64,000 nt of DNA from an uncultured Lachnospiraceae bacterium (GCA_944376425.1 CALWCS010000182.1:74828-138827); one strand, 5' to 3'; counted from the stretch's first letter, positions 34,777 through 44,209 are shown. Made by a program: numbers and translations. The notes: generated by a model not told the origin, from the letters alone.

Positions 34777-35490
34777 TTGGCTGTGAAAAAATGGATGGGA
34801 CTGACAGAAAAGCGTGAACTTATCATTCATAGACTTCCGATAAATGGAGATCAGATTCTGCTAGTCCTTGCAGTAGTGATGGAAATTGGATATTTTCTTC
34901 CATGGTACTATGGAAGCGGTCAAATGGTAAATGGATTTCAGGCTTCCCTAAGTAATATGGTCTATTTCTGTACAATGCTGTGTCCACTTGTCGTCGGTGC
35001 CGTCTTTTGGATGGATGGCAGAAAGCGGTGGGGTGAGAAATATGGCTTGGCTTGCTGCTTTTCTGCGTTGTATTTCTTTCTTCTAGGTCAGTGCTTGATC
35101 AGCGCATGGGGAAAGGGAAACGAAACAGGAAAACTGATTTGGGTGTGTTTTCTTGGAGCGGTTGTTTGCACAGCAGTATCAGGAATTTCTTTCTGGCTCA
35201 ATGATCAGGAACAAAAAGCGGGGAAGAAAAAAATGAATAAGTCAAAAACGAGAAAAATATGCAGAGAATGCGGAGCATTGCTGGAAACAAATGCGAAATT
35301 TTGCAGAGAATGCGGAAATGCGTATGAAGAGCCAGAACTTCCACAAGTGGTAGAAAAGGTGAGTTATTGCGCATATTGTGGAAGAAAGGTAGGAAGCTGC
35401 ATTCAGTATTGCGTGTATTGCGGGACAAAGGTAGAAGAACATGCGATGTTTTGTCCATGCTGCGGTAAAAAGATAGAACGGCATCATTAG
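34777..35490 (+). CDS. Membrane protein with C-terminal zinc ribbons
   Basis: A 237-residue protein with about four membrane segments in its first ~145 residues, a basic linker, then three CxxC-type units: CRECGALLETNAKFCRECG, CAYCGRKVGSCIQYCVYCG and a final half, MFCPCCGKK. The start is TTG 34777 (AAAGGA five bases upstream) or GTG 34783; there is no suitable ATG. Cytoplasmic zinc ribbons hung from the membrane suggest a scaffolding or sensing role. Third gene of the zinc-ribbon cluster. Confidence 0.78.
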   Translation: MAVKKWMGLTEKRELIIHRLPINGDQILLVLAVVMEIGYFLPWYYGSGQMVNGFQASLSNMVYFCTMLCPLVVGAVFWMDGRKRWGEKYGLACCFSALYFFLLGQCLISAWGKGNETGKLIWVCFLGAVVCTAVSGISFWLNDQEQKAGKKKMNKSKTRKICRECGALLETNAKFCRECGNAYEEPELPQVVEKVSYCAYCGRKVGSCIQYCVYCGTKVEEHAMFCPCCGKKIERHH

Positions 35491-35547
35491 GAATAATTGG
35501 CATTGTTTTTACATAAAATGGGATAAAAAGAAGCAGCAGGTGAAAAG

Positions 35548-36672
35548 ATGGCAGATTATTCCCGTTTTATCGCCTACATATATGAATATGTAAATGGGAC
35601 GAAACAATATAATTCTGGATTTACAAAAGTAGAAGTAAGGAATGGAATTTGCAAGCTTCAGATTGTGTTGAAGAATACCGGACGGGAAAATAAAGTGAAG
35701 GTTTATGGACTAGTTCGGACACAAGGGTGGCTGTTGGGAATTTTTCTGGGAGAAGGACAAATTCAAAGACAGGGATTAGATCTTAGAATTATGACAGATT
35801 CACGGAAGATGGGTGGTTCCGACTATGAGTTCCGAAAAATTGCAGGGCTTTTTATTCAAGGAGCAGAAGGACGCACTTATGCGACTGCTTGGGATGAGGA
35901 GCCTCTTTTTTTAGAAAAATTTGTGACGGAATTACCGCAGGAACCTGTCTTGACTGCCGCAGAAACAGAACAGGAAAAAGAAGAGGAAATTTTTAGTGAG
36001 ATCACATGGCAGGAAGAGAAAAAAGGTTCCGATGATACAGATATTTTAGAGGAAAAGAAAACGATAATAGAAGAGGGTCCTGAGACGGTTACGCAAAAGG
36101 CAGAAATACCAGATAAAAGTGAACCGAAAGGGAAAGAACAAGAAGAGAAAGAAGAACAAGTACTTGAAACTGAAAAAAGTGAAAGCCAAAAAATCAGAAA
36201 AGAATTGCAAGTAAGACAGAACGAAACAGAAAATAGGAAAGAACAAGAAGAAATAGAAAGTGAGCAAGAAAGCAGGCAGGGTCAAGAAAACCATCAGGCA
36301 AAGACAGAACATTCACCGGAAGAGAAAGAAGAACGCTGGCAGACGATCCTTCATTCTTATCCGAGAATGGATCCGTTTGAAGACGAAGAGATTTTTGAAT
36401 GCATTCAGATTGCACCAAAAGATATTATGATGATAGACCAAAAACAATGGCGTTTGGGAAGAAATAGTTTTTTACTGCACGGATATTATAATTATCGCCA
36501 TCTGCTGCTTGGGCGTACGGAAGACCAGAGATGGGTTTTAGGGATTCCAGGCATCTATGACAGACAGGAACATTTTGTGGCAAGCCGCTTTGGATTTCCC
36601 GGTTTTAAACCGACAAAATCTCCGAAAGACGGAGAACAGGCTTTTGGATATTGGTGCAGAGTATTACAGTAA
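35548..36672 (+). CDS. Two-domain protein with a long acidic linker (DUF6128-like)
   Basis: A 374-residue protein with a conserved N-terminal domain (~1-130, beta-rich: YIYEYVNGTKQYNSGFTKVEVRN-type opening), a Glu/Lys/Gln-rich low-complexity linker (~140-265) and a C-terminal domain (~268-374; WRLGRNSFLLHGYYNYRHLLLG, PGIYDRQEHFVASRFGFPGF). I recall this family as DUF6128 in Lachnospiraceae, unverified. No signal peptide. Last of the zinc-ribbon run, 57 bp after the preceding gene. Function unknown. Confidence 0.72.
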   Translation: MADYSRFIAYIYEYVNGTKQYNSGFTKVEVRNGICKLQIVLKNTGRENKVKVYGLVRTQGWLLGIFLGEGQIQRQGLDLRIMTDSRKMGGSDYEFRKIAGLFIQGAEGRTYATAWDEEPLFLEKFVTELPQEPVLTAAETEQEKEEEIFSEITWQEEKKGSDDTDILEEKKTIIEEGPETVTQKAEIPDKSEPKGKEQEEKEEQVLETEKSESQKIRKELQVRQNETENRKEQEEIESEQESRQGQENHQAKTEHSPEEKEERWQTILHSYPRMDPFEDEEIFECIQIAPKDIMMIDQKQWRLGRNSFLLHGYYNYRHLLLGRTEDQRWVLGIPGIYDRQEHFVASRFGFPGFKPTKSPKDGEQAFGYWCRVLQ

Positions 36673-36699
36673 TGCACAGAAAAGAAGCTTATCCAGGGA

Positions 36700-37389
36700 T
36701 TAGTCGACACCGCGCAGCTGTGCGTGAGGAATGGTTTTTTGGACAATGGCAAGATAGTGATGGAGTTCCTGCAAAGTACAGCTGTGCAGTCCGGGCACCA
36801 ATACTCCTTGTGAATCTTTGTAAGATTGCAAAAAATATTGGCGGCATCCGCAAATCCACTGAGAAATTGCCTGAAAATCTTCTTCACAGTGCAGTTCCTT
36901 GACAACTGTTGTCCGAAATTCATAAGGGATGCTGCTATGCAGAAGAAAGGATACGGATTCTTCAATAGAAGAAATGGAAGAATAGCCGCATACAAACGGG
37001 TAGCGTTTTGGTGAGGATTTAATATCCATTGCCACGTAGTCAATGAGATTTTGAGCAACAAGAGATTTCAGCACGTCAGGACGTGAACCATTCGTATCTA
37101 ATTTGACAAGATATCCAAGTGACTTTAAGCTTAAGGCAAGTTCTGGAAGATCAGGAGAAAGAGTAGGTTCTCCTCCGGTAATGCAGACACCTTCCAAAAT
37201 TCCCTGTCTTTTTTTTAAAAAAGAAAAGATTTCTGCTACAGATAGATCCGGTTCTTGATCAGGAGAAAGAACAAGGGAACTGTTCTGGCAAAATTGGCAG
37301 CGAAAGTTGCAATGACCAAGAAATAAAACGGCTGCCGTATGTCCGGGATAATCTAAAAGGGTCAATTTATTAAAACCGTGTATTTTCAT
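36700..37389 (-). CDS. Radical SAM activating protein, anaerobic ribonucleotide reductase type
   Basis: A 229-residue radical SAM enzyme with the iron-sulfur motif CNFRCQFC (Cys-x3-Cys-x2-Cys) at ~27-34, the CITGGEPTL glycine motif and the opening KLTLLDYPGHTAAVLFL typical of the NrdG2/TIGR02495 group, which installs the glycyl radical on anaerobic ribonucleoside-triphosphate reductase. No nrdD gene is in the window, so the partner is elsewhere or the target may be another glycyl-radical enzyme. It is convergent with the preceding cluster, with 27 bp between stops. Confidence 0.87.
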   Translation of the reverse strand: MKIHGFNKLTLLDYPGHTAAVLFLGHCNFRCQFCQNSSLVLSPDQEPDLSVAEIFSFLKKRQGILEGVCITGGEPTLSPDLPELALSLKSLGYLVKLDTNGSRPDVLKSLVAQNLIDYVAMDIKSSPKRYPFVCGYSSISSIEESVSFLLHSSIPYEFRTTVVKELHCEEDFQAISQWICGCRQYFLQSYKDSQGVLVPGLHSCTLQELHHYLAIVQKTIPHAQLRGVD

Positions 37390-37470
37390 AATGAAAAGCT
37401 CCTTTTTGCAATCATATTAAAACAGTATCAATGAAAAAAATCAGTATTACAGAAAAAATGGAAAATATCA

Positions 37471-37479
37471 TGCTATAAT
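37471..37479 (+). promoter_or_regulatory. Extended -10 promoter of tadA
   Basis: TGCTATAAT at 37471-37479 is a perfect extended -10 element about 90 bp before the tadA start. No good -35 is needed for this type. Confidence 0.6.
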
Positions 37480-37571
37480 TTAGAAGACGAATGATAAAGC
37501 CAACTATCATTTAGTATACGGGAAAAAAAGAAATAGGGCAAGAGAATAGATCAATTAGAAGGAGCAGACAG

Positions 37572-38051
37572 ATGATAACAGAAGAAAAATATATGAAACA
37601 GGCACTCCGTCAGGCAAAAAAAGCGTATATGCTGGAAGAAGTTCCGATTGGATGTGTCATTGTATATGAAGGAAAAATAATTGCACGGGGATATAACCGC
37701 AGAAATACTGATAAAAATACGCTGTCTCATGCGGAAATGATTGCGATAAAGAAAGCAAGCAAAAAGTTAGGAGACTGGAGACTGGAGGGGTGCACCATGT
37801 ATATTACATTAGAGCCGTGCCCAATGTGCGCCGGAGCCATCGTGCAGGCACGTGTCACAGAGGTAGTAATCGGGAGTATGAACCCTAAGGCAGGGTGTGC
37901 CGGTTCTGTCTTAAATATGCTGGAGATGGACGGGTTTAACCATAAAGTCAAGGTGACACGTGGAGTCTGTCAGGAAGAATGCAGTCAAATGCTGACAGAC
38001 TTTTTTCGGGAACTGAGAGAGAAAAAAAAGAAGCAGAAAATGGCAATTTGA
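37572..38051 (+). CDS. tadA: tRNA adenosine(34) deaminase
   Basis: A 159-residue zinc deaminase that makes inosine at the wobble position of tRNA-Arg(ACG). Zinc ligands and proton shuttle are intact: SHAEM and EPCPMCAGAI. Family-standard length plus a basic tail (REKKKKQKM). AAGGAG precedes the ATG. Followed by the SRP RNA gene, the same order as in Bacillus subtilis (tadA-scr-dnaX-yaaK-recR), but here dnaX is 18 kb away. Confidence 0.95.
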   Translation: MITEEKYMKQALRQAKKAYMLEEVPIGCVIVYEGKIIARGYNRRNTDKNTLSHAEMIAIKKASKKLGDWRLEGCTMYITLEPCPMCAGAIVQARVTEVVIGSMNPKAGCAGSVLNMLEMDGFNHKVKVTRGVCQEECSQMLTDFFRELREKKKKQKMAI

Positions 38052-38070
38052 GATAAAAATGAGAATCAAG

Positions 38071-38099
38071 TTGACAAAACGAAAAAAAAAGGTTATAGT
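38071..38099 (+). promoter_or_regulatory. Promoter of the SRP RNA gene
   Basis: TTGACA (38071-38076), 17-bp spacer, TATAGT (38094-38099). Initiation near 38106 would give a ~45-nt 5' extension that must be trimmed from the mature RNA. Confidence 0.8.
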
Positions 38100-38150
38100 T
38101 TAATAGCATGACGGTTAAAATATTGTTTAAACAACTATGTCATAACATTT

Positions 38151-38412
38151 CCGTGCAACCGGGGAGCTAGCGGTGCCCTGTACCTGCAAACCGCTCTAGC
38201 AGGGGTGATGCCAATCCCAGGGTCTTGCATTGTGAGGCTGCCCTTTATAAGTGGCGTTGACGTTTGGGTCTTACGCAACAGGAATCTGTGAACCGTGTCA
38301 GGTCCGGAACGAAGCAGCACTAAGCAGAACCTCTTGTGTGCCGTAAGGGTGCCTGGACTGAGTTAACTGTAGAGGTAACGCTTGTGGTGGAGATTCAAAG
38401 TGCGGCGCACGG
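38151..38412 (+). ncRNA. ffs: Signal recognition particle RNA, large Gram-positive type
   Basis: The universal helix-8 core GTCAGGTCCGGAACGAAGCAG lies near 38298-38318, with its GGAA tetraloop. The termini pair (CCGTGC at 38151, GCACGG at 38407-38412), giving about 262 nt, the size of the Bacillus scRNA with an Alu domain. A promoter lies upstream and a terminator downstream. It scaffolds Ffh for co-translational targeting. Confidence 0.93.
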
Positions 38413-38443
38413 ATTAAAATAAATATGCAATAAAAAAGAAGAG

Positions 38444-38485
38444 ACACTTGTTTTCTGGAAAAAAGTCCAAAACAGGTGTTTTTTT
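38444..38485 (+). terminator. Terminator of the SRP RNA gene
   Basis: ACACTTGTTTTCTGGA (38444-38459) pairs with TCCAAAACAGGTGT (38466-38479) with a bulge, then seven T. Confidence 0.82.
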
Positions 38486-38596
38486 GTGCAAATTGTCAAT
38501 ATTTTGGGCATAATTACTTGCTTTTTTGATGTCTTTAATGATATAATAATACAATAATATAATAGTCATAAAAATAAATAACAGGAGGAAGGAAAC

Positions 38597-40276
38597 TTGA
38601 AATTTCGGGATATGCCTTATCGACGTGTAGATTTTGAAGAAGTCAGGAGAAAATTCCAGAAATTGACGGAAGAACTTCAGAGTGCCAGAAATGGACAAGA
38701 GCAGTTTGAAATTCACCAAAGATATTATGAACTGACAGGAGAGGTAGAGACCTTTTCTACCATTGCATCTATTCGCCATGACGGTGACACAACAGATTCG
38801 TATTACAGAGAAGAAAATGATTATTATGACGCCTCTATGCCAGCGTATCAAGATATGGTACTTGCTTATCAAAAGATATTGTTTCAATCTCCGTACAGAA
38901 AAGAGTTGGAGCAGAAAATTGGTCAGGTTGCCTTTAAGAACATGGAACTTTCGTTTAAAGGATTTGATCCTAAAATTATTGGATTGATGCAGGAAGAAAA
39001 TGCGCTTGCAACTGAGTATTCGAATCTCCTTGCCGGTGCTCAAATTGAGTGGGAGGGAGAGATATTGAATCTTTCTTTACTGACTCCTTATCTGCAAAGC
39101 GAAGATCAAAAAATCCGCAATAAGGCATATAAAAAATATACCGCTTATTTTGAGAGCGTAGGAGAAGAATTGGATCTGATTTATGACAGACTGGTTAAAA
39201 ACAGAACAGAGCAGGCCAAAATTCTTGGGTATAAAAATTATGTAGAATTGGGATATTATCGAATGAACCGGAACAGCTACGGACCGACAGAAGTAGAGAA
39301 GTTCCGAGAGCAGATAAAAAAAGATTTCGTGCCTTTTGTAAAAAAGGTGCAGGAAAGACGAAAAGCACGCCTGGGGCTTGACAAACTGACACATAAAGAA
39401 GAGGGCGTTTATTTTCCGCAGGGAAATCCAAAACCGATTGGAACACCAGAGGAAATTTTAAAATGTGGTCAGAAAATGTACGGAAAACTGTCCTCTGAGA
39501 CAAAAGAATTTATGGATTTTATGATGGAGAATGAACTTTTTGATGTACTGGGAAGAAAAACAAAAAGTGGGGGCGGATATATGACATATCTTCCAAATTA
39601 TCATGCTCCATTTATTTTTGCCAATTTTAACGGGACAAGCGGTGACGTGGATGTAATTACACATGAATGCGGACATGCATTTCAGGGTTATCTTTCCGGT
39701 ATGGATCCGATCAGAGAACACGCAGAGATTACAATGGAAACAGCTGAGATTCATTCGATGTCGATGGAATTTTTCACCAATCCATGGATGGAAGATTTTT
39801 TTGGAGAACGGTACAAAGATTTTCTGAACATGCAGCTGGAAGATGCAGTTATTTTTATCCCTTACGGTACAATGGTTGATGAATTTCAGCATATGATCTA
39901 TGAAAATCCGGATATGACACCAAAACAGCGTCATGAGACGTGGAGAAAACTCGAAGAGGAATATCGCCCGTATCTGTCTTATGAAGATTCCTTTTTTGAT
40001 GAGGGAAGAATCTGGCAGAAACAGAGACATATTTATATGTCTCCATTTTATTATATTGATTACGTCCTTGCACAGATATGCGCTTTTCAGTATAAAATCT
40101 GGATGGATGAAAATTATGAGGAGGCATGGAGAAGCTATTTAGAACTTTGCAGACTTTCTGCAAGTGATTTTTACGGAAATATGCTCAAAAAAGTAGGACT
40201 GAAAGTACCATTTGAAGAGGGTAGTATCAAAGAGATCGTAAATAAATTGGAAGTAAAATTGGCAGAGAGGATATGA
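38597..40276 (+). CDS. M3-family oligoendopeptidase (PepF type)
   Basis: A 559-residue cytoplasmic zinc metallopeptidase. The HExxH motif is THECGHAFQGY (~354-364), with the third ligand Glu in TAEIHSMSMEFF about 25 residues on. FDEGRIWQKQRHIYMSPFYYIDY is characteristic of the C-terminal M3 core. Start is TTG with GGAGGAAGG upstream. The stop overlaps the next gene as ATGA. It probably degrades peptides imported by the peptide transporter encoded just downstream. Confidence 0.93.
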   Translation: MKFRDMPYRRVDFEEVRRKFQKLTEELQSARNGQEQFEIHQRYYELTGEVETFSTIASIRHDGDTTDSYYREENDYYDASMPAYQDMVLAYQKILFQSPYRKELEQKIGQVAFKNMELSFKGFDPKIIGLMQEENALATEYSNLLAGAQIEWEGEILNLSLLTPYLQSEDQKIRNKAYKKYTAYFESVGEELDLIYDRLVKNRTEQAKILGYKNYVELGYYRMNRNSYGPTEVEKFREQIKKDFVPFVKKVQERRKARLGLDKLTHKEEGVYFPQGNPKPIGTPEEILKCGQKMYGKLSSETKEFMDFMMENELFDVLGRKTKSGGGYMTYLPNYHAPFIFANFNGTSGDVDVITHECGHAFQGYLSGMDPIREHAEITMETAEIHSMSMEFFTNPWMEDFFGERYKDFLNMQLEDAVIFIPYGTMVDEFQHMIYENPDMTPKQRHETWRKLEEEYRPYLSYEDSFFDEGRIWQKQRHIYMSPFYYIDYVLAQICAFQYKIWMDENYEEAWRSYLELCRLSASDFYGNMLKKVGLKVPFEEGSIKEIVNKLEVKLAERI

Positions 40277-40824
40277 AAAAATATACAAAGCAATATCGGA
40301 CAGAAGAGACACGCGATAAAAAGAATAAAAAGAAACACACAGTGATCTATACGGGAGACTATTATGAAGTAAAAAACGAAAAAGGAAAGCGGGAAAACTT
40401 TCTGATTTCAGCGGCAGTTTTTCTGATGTTGCATTTTATGGCAGGATTTTTAAATACTTCAAGCAGCAGAGTTTTTTATGTGACACTTCCCTATGCCATT
40501 TTGTTTTTTCCGGGAGTTTACTTTCTTATGGGGTCATTTCGTTTTTGGCGTGCCGGACAGAAGATGGAAATTCCAACGTATGAAAAATCAATTGTTCGTA
40601 TGCGAAGAAGTATCAACGGACTGCTTTGGGGGCTAGGATATCTGATCATTGCAGAGATCATTTTTCAGGTAAATGGGTTGTATCAAAAAGAGCTTGCCAG
40701 AGAAGAATTTTTGTGGGAAATGGTATTTTTAATAATCTGTGCGGTAAATATGGTACAGATTTTTAAAAATAAAAAAAGAATGGACATGATAGAGACGACA
40801 GTTTCTGGAGCGTCCCAAACTTAG
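40273..40824 (+). CDS. Small membrane protein of unknown function
   Basis: A 183-residue protein with a basic, charged N-terminus (~1-45) and about four membrane segments (near 47-65, 72-92, 113-132 and 143-160). No recognised motif. It starts in an ATGA overlap with the peptidase gene and ends 16 bp before the peptide-binding protein gene, so it belongs to the peptidase/peptide-transport operon. Function unknown. Confidence 0.75.
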   Translation: MKKYTKQYRTEETRDKKNKKKHTVIYTGDYYEVKNEKGKRENFLISAAVFLMLHFMAGFLNTSSSRVFYVTLPYAILFFPGVYFLMGSFRFWRAGQKMEIPTYEKSIVRMRRSINGLLWGLGYLIIAEIIFQVNGLYQKELAREEFLWEMVFLIICAVNMVQIFKNKKRMDMIETTVSGASQT

Positions 40825-40840
40825 AAGGAGGAATTGTAAT

Positions 40841-43078
40841 ATGAAGAGAAGTAAAAAAATTATGTCTGCTTTTCTGACAGGAACCATAGTAGCAGGAATG
40901 GCGGGAAGCATGACATATGCGGCAGAGGACACACCGCTTGTAGTAGGAGTGACAAACTTTAATGAGAAGTTTTCACCATTGTTTGCAGAACAGATATACG
41001 ATCAGGATGTGTGCGACATTATCTTTCCATGGCTGCTGCCGCTTGACAGAAGCGGGCTTCCGGTATGGAACGGAATTGACGGAGAGACAAGAGAGTATAA
41101 CGGAACAGAATATACTTATTACGGAATGGCCGATGTCACAATGACAAGAAATGAAGAGACAAACGAGACGATTTACAACTTTAAGCTGCGCGATGACATT
41201 TATTTTACAGACGGAGTAAATTTGACAGCAGATGATGTAATTTTTACACTGTATGCTTTCTGCGATCCAAGTTATGACGGAAATCAGACCTTATATTCCC
41301 AGAATATTAAAGGTTTAAAAAATTATCGAGCAAATTCTACGGCAGCAGAATCTGTGACGGACGAAAAGGTTGCTCAAACACTGGAAGAGATGCCGGAAGA
41401 ACTCGAGGCACAGATTCAAAGCGAAGTCATTACACCGCTTTTGACATCTGAGATGAGCTGGGCAGAAGAGAATTATGAAGGCTACGATATGAGCTCGGCG
41501 ATTGAACTGTTTGTGGCTTTCTATACTTTAGATGAAAGCTATGATCCAGGTGATAAGACAGAAGAGGAAGTAATCTCAGACATTGCAGCAATGTACGGGG
41601 CAGATTATGCAACACTTGGAGCAAACTACGGCGACGAAGAAACTTTGGCTTCTCAGGCAAATCAGGTTGCATCTGACTATCTGGTAGAACAGATGAGAGA
41701 AAGCGGAGAAGGAGAAGAAGTTGCTAATATCGAAGGAATTAAAAAACTGGGAGATTACGAAGTAGAGATTACCTTAAACGGATATGATGCGACAACACCG
41801 TATCGTTTAAATATCGGTGTCCTTCCTCTGCATTATTATGGCGATGAAAGCCAGTATGACTATGAAAACAATCAGTTCGGATTTACAAGAGGAGATCTTT
41901 CCAAGATGAGAGAACTGATGACGCAGCCTCTTGGATACGGACCTTATAAATTTGTAAAATATGAAAATAAAATTGTTTATCTGGAAGCAAATGAAGATTA
42001 TTTCTTAGGCGCTCCAAAGACAAAAAATGTTCAGCTAAAAGAAACGGCTGACTCTGATAAGATTCCGGCTGTTCAGCAGGGTACTGCCGATATTTCTGAT
42101 CCAAGCGGAAGCAAATCTGCATTCGAGCAGATCGGAGAGATCAATGGCACAGGAGAATTAAATGGAGAAATCATCAACACAGTTACGACAGATAACTTAG
42201 GATACGGATATATCGGAATCAATGCTTCTACTGTAAATGTTGGAGGAGATCCGGCTTCTGAGCAGTCGAAAAACTTAAGAAAAGCTCTGGCAACGATTCT
42301 TTGCGTATATCGTGACGTTAATATTGATTCCTACTATGGAGAGGCAGCAACCGTCATCGATTATCCGATTTCCAACACTTCCTGGGCAGCTCCTCAGAAA
42401 TCGGATGCAGATTACAGACCGGCATTTTCTGTGGATGTAGATGGAAACGAAATTTATACAGATGATATGACGGCAGAGGAAAAATATGCAGCAGCTAAAA
42501 ATGCAGCATTAGGATTCTTAGAAGCGGCAGGATACACAATTGAAAACGGAAAAGCAACAGCAGCTCCGGATGGCGCAAAGTTAAGCTATGAAATTATGGT
42601 AGGAGCAGACGGCAAAGGCGATCACCCAAGCTTTGGAATCATGGCAGATGCAAAAGCAGCTCTTGGAGAAATTGGAATTGAATTAAATATCAATGATTTA
42701 AGTGATACTTCTCAGTTATATGACAGCATGGGTGCTCATACAACTGAGTTGTGGGCAGCAGCATGGGCAGCAGACGCAGATCCGGATATGTACCAGATTT
42801 ACTACAGCAATCAGCCAAGCAACCATTACTGTATCTCAGATGCAGCACTGGATGAGTTGATTATGGAGGCAAGAACAAGTGATGATCAGACATATAGAAA
42901 GAGTCTGTATAAAGAAGCACTGGAGATTATTATGGATTGGGGCGTAGAGGTTCCTGTATATCAGAGACAGAATTGTGTCGTATACAGCCCGCAACGTGTC
43001 AATGCAGATTCCTTCACAAAGGATTCTACGCCATTTTACAGATGGGTAAAAGACATCGCTTTGATTGAGATGAACTGA
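40841..43078 (+). CDS. dppA: Peptide ABC importer substrate-binding protein, enlarged
   Basis: A 745-residue secreted family-5 binding protein (signal peptide ending near TYA-AE, no lipobox). Hallmarks: YNFKLRDDIYFTDGVNLTADDVIFTL, LGYGPYKFVKYE, NLRKALATILC and a C-terminal YYSNQPSNHYCISDAALDELI. It is about 200 residues longer than usual, with an acidic insertion around residues 163-295. AAGGAGG precedes the ATG. First gene of dppA-B-C-D-F; a G+C-rich hairpin after it probably keeps its level above that of the permeases. Confidence 0.9.
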   Translation: MKRSKKIMSAFLTGTIVAGMAGSMTYAAEDTPLVVGVTNFNEKFSPLFAEQIYDQDVCDIIFPWLLPLDRSGLPVWNGIDGETREYNGTEYTYYGMADVTMTRNEETNETIYNFKLRDDIYFTDGVNLTADDVIFTLYAFCDPSYDGNQTLYSQNIKGLKNYRANSTAAESVTDEKVAQTLEEMPEELEAQIQSEVITPLLTSEMSWAEENYEGYDMSSAIELFVAFYTLDESYDPGDKTEEEVISDIAAMYGADYATLGANYGDEETLASQANQVASDYLVEQMRESGEGEEVANIEGIKKLGDYEVEITLNGYDATTPYRLNIGVLPLHYYGDESQYDYENNQFGFTRGDLSKMRELMTQPLGYGPYKFVKYENKIVYLEANEDYFLGAPKTKNVQLKETADSDKIPAVQQGTADISDPSGSKSAFEQIGEINGTGELNGEIINTVTTDNLGYGYIGINASTVNVGGDPASEQSKNLRKALATILCVYRDVNIDSYYGEAATVIDYPISNTSWAAPQKSDADYRPAFSVDVDGNEIYTDDMTAEEKYAAAKNAALGFLEAAGYTIENGKATAAPDGAKLSYEIMVGADGKGDHPSFGIMADAKAALGEIGIELNINDLSDTSQLYDSMGAHTTELWAAAWAADADPDMYQIYYSNQPSNHYCISDAALDELIMEARTSDDQTYRKSLYKEALEIIMDWGVEVPVYQRQNCVVYSPQRVNADSFTKDSTPFYRWVKDIALIEMN

Positions 43079-43107
43079 TCACGGATTAAGTTATGAGAAA
43101 CTGATGG

Positions 43108-43132
43108 TTTGGGCCCGCCTGTCGGGCCCAAA
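43108..43132 (+). terminator. Intercistronic hairpin after dppA
   Basis: Perfect 10-bp arms TTTGGGCCCG (43108-43117) and CGGGCCCAAA (43123-43132), loop CCTGT, with no T-tract. It acts more likely as an mRNA stabiliser or partial terminator than as an operon end. Confidence 0.7.
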
Positions 43133-43157
43133 TGTAGGTGAAACGGGAGGAAAAACG

Positions 43158-43211
43158 ATGTCTGTTTTTCACCTCGCTTCACGTACAGGAAACAGAAAGG
43201 ATTGGATATGA
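43158..43211 (+). CDS. 17-codon upstream ORF coupled to dppB
   Basis: ATG at 43158 follows a strong GGGAGG site and encodes MSVFHLASRTGNRKDWI. Its TGA (43209-43211) overlaps the dppB ATG (43208-43210). The sequence AAAAAC/GTTTTT around its start can fold back. Short length and stop-start overlap suggest a translational-coupling leader rather than a functional peptide; translation has not been shown. Confidence 0.45.
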   Translation: MSVFHLASRTGNRKDWI

Positions 43212-44194
43212 AAAAATTTATAATTCGAAGATTAGCACTGTCTGTGGTAATCTTATTCTTTGTTACTTTCATTATCTATTCCATTGAACGCTGCCTGCCA
43301 TCTTCTTTCGTAGAGACAAAAGCAAGAACGATGTCAGAAAAACCTGGAGCAAAACCGTATAATGAGTTAGTAGATGAGTTAAATGCAGCATATGGACTGG
43401 ATAAGACAATTATACCGGGATATTTTCACTGGGCCAGTCAGGCAATACGCGGAGAGTTTGGAGATTCCTGGGAGTGGAATCAACCTGTTACAGAAAAATT
43501 TGGAGAAGTTATATGGTATTCTTTTGCGGTCGGTGTGATTGCATTTATATTGCAAGTTGGAATTGCCGTTCCGCTTGGAATTTTGGCGGCACGAAAGCAG
43601 TACAGTAAAATTGACTATGGGGTAACAATTTTTGCTTTGATTGGGATTTCTTTGCCATCGTTCTTTTTTGCGACATTGCTAAAATATGTGTTCTCAATTA
43701 AACTGGGATGGTTCGATTTATACGGTGTTGTAGGGCGTATGCATGAACAGCTCAGTCCGATTGGACAAATTTTGGACATTGCAAAACATCTTGTGCTGCC
43801 GATCGCAACCCTCTTGATTGTTCAAATGGGAAGTCTGATGCGGTATACAAGAACGAACATGCTGGAAGTATTGAACGCAGACTATATCCGGACTGCGAGG
43901 GCAAAAGGACTTCCGGAAAGCCGGGTCATTAACTACCACGCATTTCGGAATACTTTGATCCCAATCATTACAATTCTTGCAAATCAGCTTCCGGGACTGT
44001 TTTCGGGAGCTTTGATTACAGAGACGCTATTCCAGATTCCTGGTATTGGATATACTTCTTATCAATGCCTGACAAAAGGAGATATTCCTTTTACAATGTT
44101 TTATATGACGTTTATTGCATTTCTGACACTGATGGGAACACTGCTTGCAGATATTTTGTACGCAGTTGTAGATCCTCGGGTGAGAGTAAATTAG
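43208..44194 (+). CDS. dppB: Peptide ABC importer permease (DppB/OppB family)
   Basis: A 328-residue permease with an N-terminal membrane segment (MKKFIIRRLALSVVILFFV), a ~80-residue extracytoplasmic loop and five more segments; the EAA-type loop reads YIRTARAKGLPESRVINYHA. ATG 43208 follows AAAGGA at a seven-base distance; an in-frame TTG at 43202 is too close. The preceding 17-codon ORF overlaps the start, so expression may be coupled. Partners with the DppC-like subunit. Confidence 0.93.
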   Translation: MKKFIIRRLALSVVILFFVTFIIYSIERCLPSSFVETKARTMSEKPGAKPYNELVDELNAAYGLDKTIIPGYFHWASQAIRGEFGDSWEWNQPVTEKFGEVIWYSFAVGVIAFILQVGIAVPLGILAARKQYSKIDYGVTIFALIGISLPSFFFATLLKYVFSIKLGWFDLYGVVGRMHEQLSPIGQILDIAKHLVLPIATLLIVQMGSLMRYTRTNMLEVLNADYIRTARAKGLPESRVINYHAFRNTLIPIITILANQLPGLFSGALITETLFQIPGIGYTSYQCLTKGDIPFTMFYMTFIAFLTLMGTLLADILYAVVDPRVRVN

Positions 44195-44209
44195 GAGGGG
44201 AGAAGGAGT

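Noticed and set aside
38414-39043. A 209-codon complement frame over the SRP terminator and peptidase start
   Set aside because: Runs through the terminator, has no ribosome site, and the peptidase on the other strand is unambiguous.
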